A stretch of DNA of 64,000 bases, from the NCBI RefSeq assembly GCF_008119665.1, contig NZ_CP043046.1, positions 744,001 through 808,000 of the forward strand, written 5' to 3'. Numbering within the stretch: position 1 is the stretch's first letter; each line of letters starts with the position of its first letter. Positions 34,501-43,700 of the stretch are shown one piece after another. Source of the DNA: Pigmentiphaga aceris (lineage in GTDB: Bacteria; Pseudomonadota; Gammaproteobacteria; Burkholderiales; Burkholderiaceae_B). The notes under the pieces were generated by a model. That model saw nothing but the letters and a program-made list of their open reading frames with translations, was not told where the DNA came from and did no database searches. The translations under genes and the position numbers were made by a program.

Positions 34501-37500
34501 TTGGTGGCGCAACCTACCTGACGCAGGCTGCGGGCGGCAATTGGTCAATCGACCTGAACGCCACCTCGCCCAACAACGGGACGCTCACGCTCGACGCCAA
34601 TGGCAACAACCTTGTTTCGGTCACTGCGGAAGATCTTGCAGGCAACGTATCGGCCGCAGGTACCCAGACGCTGGTGATCGACACGACGTCACCTGCGGCA
34701 CCGATCCTGAACTCGCCCTCGCTGACCAACGCGGTCAAGCCCGTCATACAGGGCAGCGCCGAAGCCGGTGCTAGCATCACGGTGCTGGTGGGCACGGCCA
34801 CTTATGAAACCGTCGCCACGGGCGGCACCTGGTCCATCGACCTGAGCAGTGCAACGCCTGTCGATGGAACGCTGTTCCTTGACCTCAACGGCGACAATGC
34901 GATTTCCGCGACGGCCACCGATGCCGTCGGCAACGTGTCGGATGCAGGCACGCAGACCCTGACGATCGACACCACGCCGCCGACGACGGTGTTCAGCCAG
35001 CCAGGCTTCAGCGGGGATGTAGGCACCAGCACGACTGACTTTATTACCAACCAGCCGGTACAGACCATCACAGCGACGCTGAGCGCGACGCCCAGTGTCG
35101 GCGACAAGTTCTTTGGCTCAGTCGATGGATTGTCCTGGACCGACGTCACAACTAGCATCAGCGGCACGACGCTGACCTGGACAGGTGTGACGCTGAGCAA
35201 TGGCACGGGATCGTTGCGCTTCAAGGTCACCGACGCTGCCGGCAACAACAGCAACGTATTCAGTCAGCCCTACACCCTGGACACCACTGACCCGACCACG
35301 ATTGCGCCTGCGGTGAACTATGGCTTGTCGGACGATACCGGCGTGGATGCCACCGACCTGATCACCCAGACCGCTCAGCAAACCTTCAGTGGTGTGCTCA
35401 ATGCGCCCTTGCTGAGCGACGAAGTGGTCGAGGTGTCCGTCGACGGCGGCACGAACTGGATGCTTGCACAGACGAACATTGGCAGCAGCGCTTGGTCGGC
35501 CGACCTGACGCTGCTGGCAGGCAGCAACAGCTTGTCGGTGCGCGTGTCAGACGTCGCCGGCAATCATGGCACCGTCACGTCTCGCACGTATGTGCTGGAC
35601 GCAGGCGCGCCGCAATTTAGCGCCGCGCGGGTCAATGGTGCCAGCCTGGTGTTGAGCTTTACCGACACGACGCCGCTCGATGCCGTCAACCTGCCGACGT
35701 CCGGTGCGTTTGCCGTAACCGTGGGGGGCAGCACGGTCGTCGTGAGCAACGTGGTCGTCAATGCTGCGGCAAAAACTGTCACCTTGACCTTGGCCAGTGC
35801 GGTGACGGCTGGTCAGGCGGTGACTGTCGCGTATACGGACCCTGACGCGGGCGACGATATCAATGCCATCCAGGATGCTGCCGGCAACGACTTGGCCACG
35901 CTGGCAGCAGTCCTTGTCACCAACGACACGCCGTCCGTGCCGACGGTTCCGACCAACCCGCCCAACTCGATCGATGGGGTGCCGGTACAGGTCAGCACTG
36001 GTCCCGATGGTCTGCCGCAGACCACCGTTCCGGTGGTGACGGCAGGACGCAACGAGGACAACAGCACGGCCAACAGTCAACTGGCCGACATTCCTCTGGT
36101 CAAGGATGCCAGCGGAACCACTTTGCTGGCGGTGGCGGTGCCGGTTGGCACGGGCCTGGTCGCCAGCGGGCCGGGCACGACCTTGACCGGCCTGGCCGCG
36201 CAGACCCAACTCGACAGCCGTATCGGCGGCGCAACCACTGACCCGGCATTGACGGCCGCCGGGCAGTCCTTCCTCGGCAGCCTGCCCGTCGGCACAGAGG
36301 TGCTGATCCAGACCATCACCATCAGCGCCCAGGCAAGCACTGGCGGACCGCTGGTGATCAGCGTCGGCAACCTGGGCGATGGTCATCGCACGGCCTTGGT
36401 AATCGGTACCAGTGCGCTGCCTGCCGATACCTTGATCGACCTGGAAAACGTCGATTTCGCGATCATCGTGGGCAATGCCCGGGTGACAGGTGGGGCCGGT
36501 GCCAATGTGGTGTATGGAGATGACAGCCGACAGTTCATCGTGCTGGGCGAGGGCGACGACGTGCTGCATGGCGGTGGCGACAACGATACGGTGGGCAGCC
36601 TGCGCGGCAATGACCAGACCTTCGGCGATGCTGGCGACGACATCGTCTATGGCGGAACCGGCAACGACATCCTGCACGGCGGTGCGGGCAGCGACAGGAT
36701 GAACGGCGGGTTCGGCCTGGACACGGGCGTGCAGACCGGCGTGCTGGCTGACTACACCGTGACGCTGGATGGCGTGACGGTGGTGTTGACGCACAAAGTG
36801 TCTGGCGAAGTCGATCGTTTCCTGGATGTCGAGCACATTGCCTTCGACAGCGGAACATCGATCATCGTCGCCCACGAAGCCAACGATGTGGCGGCATTGA
36901 GCGCCCAGTTCGCGGGCGCGCAATTGATCGAACTGAGCGCCAACCGGGCCGTCACCGGCACGGCTGTCAACGACGAGGTCACGCCCACCCTGGGCATGGG
37001 CTTGAACGTTGACCTGGGCGACGGCATCGACATCGTGCGTTTGGCCGGTGGCCGCAGCGACGTGCATATCGACGTCGAAGCTGGCGAACGCGCTGAACTG
37101 ACCCGTCTGGAAGACGGCGCCATGCTCGCCTTCAACCAAGTAGAAATGCTGGCCTTTGCCAACGGTGACGTGACAGTCCTGGCCCATAACCATGATGAAG
37201 TCGTGATTGGACGGAGCTATGAACTGCTGCTGGGCCGCAATGTCGACACCGACGGTTATACCTTCTGGATCACAGGTACCCGGGCAGGTGTGTCCTTGAA
37301 AGACACCCTGGCGGAAATGATGAAGGCACCCGAATACACCGGTGCCGACATGACAAACAGCGCATTCGTGGAGTTGCTATATACCAACGGCTTTGGCCGC
37401 AGCGCCGATGCTGACGGCAAGGCGTTCTGGGTTGGTGCGTTGGACGCGGGTGCCAGCCGTGCCCAGGTCCTGGAAGGTTTCGCTGGATCGTCCGAGGCCG

Positions 37501-37544
37501 CCACGGTTATCGGCAGCACGATCGACATCACGCTGGTGTCTTAG
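31509..37544 (+). CDS. Giant RTX/DUF4214 secreted protein (2011 aa) with Calx-beta, VCBS-like and Ig-like domains
   Basis: Residues 1-400 form a propeller-like region of SNG-N-LVTYN repeats. Two Calx-beta domains (ending ITDDDAPP and IIDDENPPP) lie at about 405-635, a VCBS/cadherin-like region at about 640-860 and repeated Ig-like domains at about 865-1370. A SwmB-like domain (SLVLSFTDTTPLDA) is near 1380-1470. The shared C-terminal module from about 1490 starts DGVPVQVSTGPDG and holds RTX calcium-binding nonapeptides (GEGDDVLHGGGDNDTVG, GGTGNDILHGGAG) near 1680-1735. It ends in DUF4214 (ELLLGRNVDTDGYTFW) near 1905-2000. No N-terminal signal and a C-terminal RTX block indicate a type I secretion substrate. 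No HlyB/HlyD/TolC genes are in the window. Probably an adhesin or matrix protein. Confidence 0.8.
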   Translation: MSYSTQTGNFQIENLGTNLFVSDVSGLTGGGTAVLLSRYANSQSYFYLEMYDSAGAQLGTQLDLNALALYEASKSNEFRVMGLSNGNVLVTYNKSDTNAANVGANNAYFFVLDQTGQKVVNDVQINTSSGSSLTRAVDPIELENGNIAFSFQRADNGSFGTRVFTPSGSAVAGESLVASVNGVTSAIAANTDGSYIVTYNYNLYGPGNAYYNPKVDYKIYSSTGVEQSSGNLYSGSQNTNGPSTEVIGLSNGTYLFNYGSYGSTNSSAKILTAAGITTSTISIAGGGVGNLVPVKNSDGTDGFITYSVVDTPPFAWGNDGQGQSQVTLNYYNNAGTLVSSTPNVASGQYFYENYDSFSYQYAFAPSFRLYAGHDQGTGLIITDSPNAISSGGTDGRYNIGAVLFDQASTPLVTLTTNNIAIAEAAGVATITATISAAAATDTIVTLSLAGTASGAGVDYTAAAPTITIQAGQLTGTTTLTAVQDTLDEFDETIIVGIQSISGGDNARADTGTVQVTITDDDAPPVMSIAPASVTEGNSGTTAMVFTVTLDAVSGKTVTVNYATSDGTATAGSDYIAKSGTLSFAPGETTKQITVLVTGDTVTESDETLTVMLAGASNASLGTASAVGTIIDDENPPPVLTTPSPIAFTDTAAADAFTAVTGNLSASDADGIASYGVSGAMSVNTVIGGTTYDLSRVGTYGTLYMASATGAYVYVPNDAAINALGAGSQSESFTVSATDGHAAPATATAPLVINVTGANDAPTALTLGNTTIAQSLGVNATVGSLGTTDAESGQSHTYSLVAGDGVNDVANASFSISGNTLRANDAASLAAGDYRIFVRTSDGQGGSFDKAFTITVVDDVPPTTTISGLQFSNDTGAGQADFITKTAAQDISATLSQPLAAGERVLGSIDGGAFWSDLTNGVFNTQVTWAGVVLSLGTSTLKLKVVDSANNDGPVAEQSYTVDTSGPGAPVVTSAALTNNALPVLAGTAEADSAITVQVGGATYLTQAAGGNWSIDLNATSPNNGTLTLDANGNNLVSVTAEDLAGNVSAAGTQTLVIDTTSPAAPILNSPSLTNAVKPVIQGSAEAGASITVLVGTATYETVATGGTWSIDLSSATPVDGTLFLDLNGDNAISATATDAVGNVSDAGTQTLTIDTTPPTTVFSQPGFSGDVGTSTTDFITNQPVQTITATLSATPSVGDKFFGSVDGLSWTDVTTSISGTTLTWTGVTLSNGTGSLRFKVTDAAGNNSNVFSQPYTLDTTDPTTIAPAVNYGLSDDTGVDATDLITQTAQQTFSGVLNAPLLSDEVVEVSVDGGTNWMLAQTNIGSSAWSADLTLLAGSNSLSVRVSDVAGNHGTVTSRTYVLDAGAPQFSAARVNGASLVLSFTDTTPLDAVNLPTSGAFAVTVGGSTVVVSNVVVNAAAKTVTLTLASAVTAGQAVTVAYTDPDAGDDINAIQDAAGNDLATLAAVLVTNDTPSVPTVPTNPPNSIDGVPVQVSTGPDGLPQTTVPVVTAGRNEDNSTANSQLADIPLVKDASGTTLLAVAVPVGTGLVASGPGTTLTGLAAQTQLDSRIGGATTDPALTAAGQSFLGSLPVGTEVLIQTITISAQASTGGPLVISVGNLGDGHRTALVIGTSALPADTLIDLENVDFAIIVGNARVTGGAGANVVYGDDSRQFIVLGEGDDVLHGGGDNDTVGSLRGNDQTFGDAGDDIVYGGTGNDILHGGAGSDRMNGGFGLDTGVQTGVLADYTVTLDGVTVVLTHKVSGEVDRFLDVEHIAFDSGTSIIVAHEANDVAALSAQFAGAQLIELSANRAVTGTAVNDEVTPTLGMGLNVDLGDGIDIVRLAGGRSDVHIDVEAGERAELTRLEDGAMLAFNQVEMLAFANGDVTVLAHNHDEVVIGRSYELLLGRNVDTDGYTFWITGTRAGVSLKDTLAEMMKAPEYTGADMTNSAFVELLYTNGFGRSADADGKAFWVGALDAGASRAQVLEGFAGSSEAATVIGSTIDITLVS

Positions 37545-37583
37545 CTTACGTAATTGGGTGTGCAGCCCCGCACGGGCTGTCGC

Positions 37584-37620
37584 AAGCCGGCCACTGAAAA
37601 GTGGTCGGCTTTGTCTTTTG
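37584..37620 (+). terminator. Terminator after the 2011-aa giant protein gene
   Basis: AAGCCGGCCACT pairs with AGTGGTCGGCTT around a GAAA loop (one G-T pair), followed by TTGTCTTTT. A homologous hairpin follows the next giant gene at 45021, so the terminator was duplicated with the genes. Confidence 0.85.
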
Positions 37621-37787
37621 CGGCGTCCTGATGTGACGCAATACCGCCCCGACGCAGAAAAACCGTCTGGCAAAACATTCAGTCGCTCTGCAAAAACACG
37701 GTTACAGGAAGTCACAGTACTTATGGGTGGAGCTAAGCTCGTCCGTGCAGCCAATTCCGGGCACGGCGTCGTTCGGATCCAGGACTC

Positions 37788-40700
37788 ATGCAGAACGTTT
37801 TCACTACTGACGATGCGGTCGTCATGCTCGGCCTTCCCAACCAGGCACCGGTCTTTACTGGCCGGACGACCTACTCACACCTTCAAATTGGCGGTCATGC
37901 GCCGAACACGCCGGGTGTGAGGGACGTGTCCCTGGGCGTCACAAGCAGTGGTGACATGTACCTGGCCTACGCAGACGGCGGCAACGTCAATGTGTTGACC
38001 CGTATCGGCAATGCCTGGAGTCCAATCAGCAACAGCCTGTTCTCCAGCAGCGGCAATGTCGACTTGGTGATGTCTCCCACCGATGAACCCTACGTCAGTT
38101 TCGTACAGGGCTCGGACGCGTCTTTCACCGTGCAGAAATGGGTGGGCAATAGCTGGCAGGACGTCGGCAGTGCCTCGCTGCCGAATGTCGATCGTGAGCA
38201 GTCGAAACTCTCCTTCGCTGCCGATGGCACGCCGTATCTGGCAGTGGTGGATCGGGAATCGGGTGTACTCGGCGTGTTGCGCTACGACAGCGGCAGCACG
38301 ACCTGGCAGCGGGTCGGCGCATCTGGCGTGGGCACGCTGGGCATGGGCGGTTTCGACCTGAAGATCGGCGCAAGCGGTACGCCGTATGTCAGTTTTTCCA
38401 ATGGCGACATGACGGACGCATTCGATGTACAGGCATTCAAGAACGGCGTCTGGACGTCACTGGGCGCACCCGCGCCGGTACCTCGTGAAATCAGTGTTCC
38501 GTATCTGGTGGAAGACAACAGCGGCACGGTTTATGTGGCCTATCAGGATGCGGAGCGCTCTATGGTGGTCGCGCGTTTCGACGGCGCGCAATGGGATGTT
38601 TCTCCGACTGATGCATTGCCGACTCGGCTGACCTCGCCGATCGATCTGCTCCTGGGCAGCGACGGCAGCATTCAGTTGGCCGCATCGGGCGGGTTTGGAT
38701 ATCCGAACCCGCTTCATGTGCTGAGTTTCGATGGCATGCAGTGGACGCAAAGCAGCGATCCGATCTTTGCCCTGTCCGAAAGCGCCATGGCGACTACGCC
38801 GGACGGCAGCATTTTCATCGCCACCATGGACCCGGAGAACATGGCCAAGGTCGTGGTCCAGAAGTTCTCCATCGCGCTGGCGGCTGGGGGAATCACGACC
38901 AGCACTGCGCTTGAGGGCTTCAGTTTCACGGACGCGGAGGACGACCCGGTCAGTTTCTCAATCACGGGTGGTGCAGACGCCGCCATGTTCGTCGTTCGTG
39001 GTGGTGACGTCCGCTTCGAGCGCACGCCCGCGGTGGGCACCTACCAAGTCGAGGTCACTGTCAGCGATGGCTTCAATGACCTGACGAAGACCGTCGTGGT
39101 GTCGGTGACTGCCGCCGACGTCAATCATGCCCCGGTGCTCGACGTGTCGGCCTCGCCCAAGCTGGCCAATGTCGTGGCAGGCAGCGGTACGCCAAGCGGG
39201 GCGGTAGGCAGTTTGGTCAGCGCATTGGTCGATGACGGCAGCGATGTCGACGGCAATGCACTGGGGATCGCGTTGACCGGCAAGGCGGCTGGCGTTGATG
39301 TGTATTACTCGCTGAACAACGGCACTACCTGGATTGCTGTTGGCGCCTTGAGTGAAAGCAGCGCGGTGCTGCTGGACCAGCATGCACGTGTATATGTCAG
39401 CGCGGCGACATCTGGCGTGGTGGCAGACGCGTTGAGCTTCAAGCTTTGGGATCAGACACACGGCAGCACGGGCAACACCAACGTGGATACGCACCTGGAC
39501 CCCGTTGTTGCAAGTTTCCCCCTGGGTACCTATAACGCGCAGGATATCGTGCTGAGCGGATCCGTCGCGTTTGTTGTCGATTCGCAGAACACCGCAGCGG
39601 GACTGGTGATCGTCGACGTGTCCGATGCTGCCCACCCGGTCGCGTTGAGCAGCCTGAGTTTTGAAGAGGCCTATGAGGTCGCGGTACAGGGTGATTTCGC
39701 CTATGTGGCGATGCGCGACGGCCTGGCCATCGTGAACGTCAGCAATCTTCAGAATCCGACACTGGTGCACACCATTAATGTCGGCCGTGCGGCAGGCGTA
39801 TTGGTCGATGGCGACCTTGCCTACATCACTGGCATATCGGGTGGTCTGCAGATTTTCGACATCAGCAGCCCGACTGCGCCCGTGCTCCAGGGCACTGCCG
39901 CCCTGGGCGGTGACCCCTTGTACGAAAGCGTGTTGCGCGACGGTTTTCTGTACGTGGCGGATCGCAACAGCGGCTTGCACATTTTCGATGTTCGCGATCC
40001 ACAGAACCCCGTCTGGAAAGGAGAAGCAACGACGTTGACCAACTGGGCGATCGATGTCGCGCTCAACGGGAATATCGCCTACACGGCCGCGGTCAACAGT
40101 GGTTTGGCCATCATCGATGTGACCGATCCCGAGAATCCTGTCGTGCAAAGCTATTTGCGCGAAGGTGCCGAGAACGTCATGTCGGTGACCCGCGACGGCG
40201 ACCTGCTGTATGTCGGCATTGAAGGACGTGGCATCCGTGTCTACGACATTACCAATGCCGCCGCGCCGATTCCCGTACGCTTCATCGATACGCAGGGCTA
40301 TGCGGACACGTCGGTGGTCGATGGCGGACATCTGCATATTGCGTCCGGCAACCAGCTGACGGTGGTCGATCTGAACAATAGCGGCGCCTTCTCGGCCGAC
40401 ACCGACACCATCAGTCAGACCCTCGCCGCAAATGCCGCGCCGGTTTTCGACAAGGTGCGCTACCAGCAGAGCGTTCTCAACACTGAGCTGGACAAGATGC
40501 CCTTCGACAAGATGCCGCTGGTCAAAGGCGCAGACGGATCACTGTACGTGGCTTTCGTCAGCGACACCGGCGTGGTGACTGCGCATCAGCAGGGTGATGA
40601 CTGGCAGACCATTCCCTACGATTTCTTCGGCAATGGCCGTGACGTACAGATGACGACGGACGCTCAAGGCGTACCCTATCTGGTCTTCACGCAGACGGTC

Positions 40701-43700
40701 TACGATCTGGGTGGTGGGGGGCCGGAAGAGGTCAGCAAGGTCACCGTGTTGACCTTGCAGAACGGGCAATGGCAAGCGGTTGGAAGTAACTGGCTCGATA
40801 TCGAGAATCCGATGACGCCGCGTTTGTCCATCGGTGCCGACAACACGCTGTACGTGACTTATACCGACCTGAATAACGGCGCTCTGGGCGTGCGCCACTT
40901 CGTCGACGGCACGTGGGAAGACCTGGGCCAATCAACCGTGCCGGGATTGATGGGTGACGCCTACAAGGTGCTGATCGGAGTCGATGGCAAGCCAACCATT
41001 GCATTTGCCGATGCCAACGCCAACAACCGGCTGACGGTGATGACGTTCGATGGCAATGTCTGGTCCGTCGTCCCCAACCCGCAACACGCCGACGTGCCTG
41101 CTTATCAGACCGAGCTTGCGTCGGACGGCAAGGGCTTTTATGTGGCCTACGGCGACGCCCAGAATGAATTGTTCGTCGAATATTTCGACGGCAGCGACTG
41201 GACCATGCTGCCACTGCCGCGCACCGCCGGCATGCTCGGGTCGTCGCCGCTTCCCTACGATCTTGCGGTGGGCAGTGACGGCGCACTGTATCTATTGGCC
41301 AGCCCCTATAACTCGCGGAACGATTTCTATGTGATGCGTTATGCCGAGGGGGCCTGGACGATCGTCTCGGACCTGATTGACGGCGCGCGCAACACCAGTA
41401 TTGTGTTGGGTGACGAAGGCCAGGTATATGTCACGGCGCAAGATCGGGACACGGGGCTTGCTGTTGTCCACGAAATCGACCCGGTTGCGCAAGCCACCGC
41501 ACTGACCACCGGCACTGCCGTCAAGCTGGGTGCGCACGACCCGGAGGGCAGCGCGCTGACGTACACGATCACGGGCGGCACGCATCAAGCCTTGTTCGAG
41601 GTGACAGCCGACGGCATTCGCTTCATTGAACAGCCGACTGCCGCAGGCAAGTATTCCGTCCTGGTCACCATTGACGATGGCCTCACCCATGTCACCCGCA
41701 TGGTCAGCGTGACCGTCACGGTCCCGCCCAACAGCGCGCCAGTGCTGGACGTGAGTGCATCGCCCAAGCTGCCCGATGCCGAACTGGGCGGTTTGTCGCC
41801 TGAAGGTGCCGTGGGCATCAAGGTGTCCGAGCTGCTTGGCGACAGCGCGAGCGATGCCGATGGCAACGACATCGGCATGGCCGTCACCGAGATCAAGGGC
41901 GGCACGCTGCATTACTCGGTGGACGGCGGCACGACCTGGGTTGCCGTCACCGCTATCGTCAGCAAGGCCCACGCCTTGGCGCTGACGGCCGAGACGTTGG
42001 TGTATTTCGAAGCGGCAAGTGGCACCACCGGCACCGTCAACGATGCGCTGCAGTTCCATGCCTGGGACGGCACGGATGGCGTGACGGGCACTTGGCTGGA
42101 CCTGAGCGGCAAGCTTGATCCGGTGCTGTCTGCGCCGGGCACTGGCTTGGCCGACATGATTACCTTCAAGGGTCTGGCGGTCCAGATCGCATCGACCGGC
42201 CTGGTGGTGTATGACTCGACCAATCCGGGCGTCGTCCTGGGCACCGTCGCAACGTCGATTGCTGATGCCGATTTCGTGGCAGCGGGCGACGACTTTGTCT
42301 ACGCGGTCAGCCAGTCCGAGCAGGAAATGTATGTGATCTCGCTGGCCACGCCAACCGCACCGGTGGTGGTTCAAACGATCGGCCTGGCCGATTTCATGAT
42401 GCGGCCCGATGGCGTAAAGGCGTACGGAAACACGGTACTGGTCGCAAGCAGGGACGACGGTGTGCAGGCCTTCACGGTAGCCGCGGACGGCACTGCGACG
42501 CCTGTCAACGAGCGCATCCCCGCAGCTGTCCCTACGGCATTGGCGCTGGATGACACGCGCTATGTGGTGGGCAATAGCACAATCGGTCTGATGCTGGTCG
42601 ACCGGCATGATGACGCGTTTACAGAACTGAAATTCGCCGATTTCCCCGTCGTCGGCTTCGCTGCAGCGCGCGACGTGGTCATCAGCGGTGACTACGCCTA
42701 CGTGGCGACAAGCGGCGCCGGCTTGATGATTGCCGACATTTCGGATCTGAGTGCCCCCAAATGGGTCGGTCAGCTTGTGCTCGGAAGCGTGGCCGAGCGG
42801 CTCGTGGTCGTTGAACGCCAGGCATTCGTGCTGACCTCTAACGGCGTCTATCGCGTCGATCTGAGCGATCCTGAACACCCGGTTCTTGGTGAGTCCTTCC
42901 CGGTCTCTCACGCCAACAGCATCGCCGTGGTCGGCAAGCAGTTGTTGGTCACGACGGACACCGAAATCACCGTACTGTCCGGTATTGTCCCCGGCAGCGT
43001 GTCCCACGACAGCGATACCGTGGCGGTCGATGTGCGCGACACGATTGCACCCACGCTGACGCTGCCCGCCGACCATGCCGCGCATTTGCGTGGCGATGAC
43101 CTGAGTATCGAGAGCAGCGAGGCCGGCATCGTGTATCTGGTGAAGGCCGGTGCCCATGCGGGCACGCCAAGCGCCAGCGAACTGATCACGCTCGAAGGAG
43201 CCGGTAACGCGGTTGCCATGACGGTCATCGATGGCAAGGCTGTATTCGATACCACTGCGTTGCTTGGAAATTATCTTGTCTACGCAGTCGATGTGGCGGG
43301 AAATGTGTCGAGCGGTGCAGGCAACACGGTGACGATTCGTACCGTGGAGACACCGCCGCCGACGCCCACCACGCCGCCCGTTGTGCCGAGCACGCCGATG
43401 GACGGCGTGCCGGTGGAGGTCAGCACGGGCAACGACGGTCAACAGCAGATCAAGATACCGGTGGTGACCAACGACCGCGATGAAGACACCAGTACGCCCA
43501 ACAGCAAGCTGGCCGACATCACGCTGGTGAAGACGGCAGCGGGTACGCCGCTGCTCAACCTTGGCATTCCAGTCGGTACCGGCGTGACCGCCAACGGCCC
43601 GGGCACGCCGGTGTCGGGAATCACGGCACAGACGGTACTCGATGGCCGCATTACGGCGGCCGATGGATCGGCAGCGCAAAAAACCGCTGCGCAAGGTTTC

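Noticed and set aside
36540..36720. Short repeated units as a CRISPR or DNA minisatellite
   Set aside because: The periodicity is that of RTX nonapeptide codons (GGxGxDxxx) inside a long open frame; there are no fixed repeats with unique spacers.
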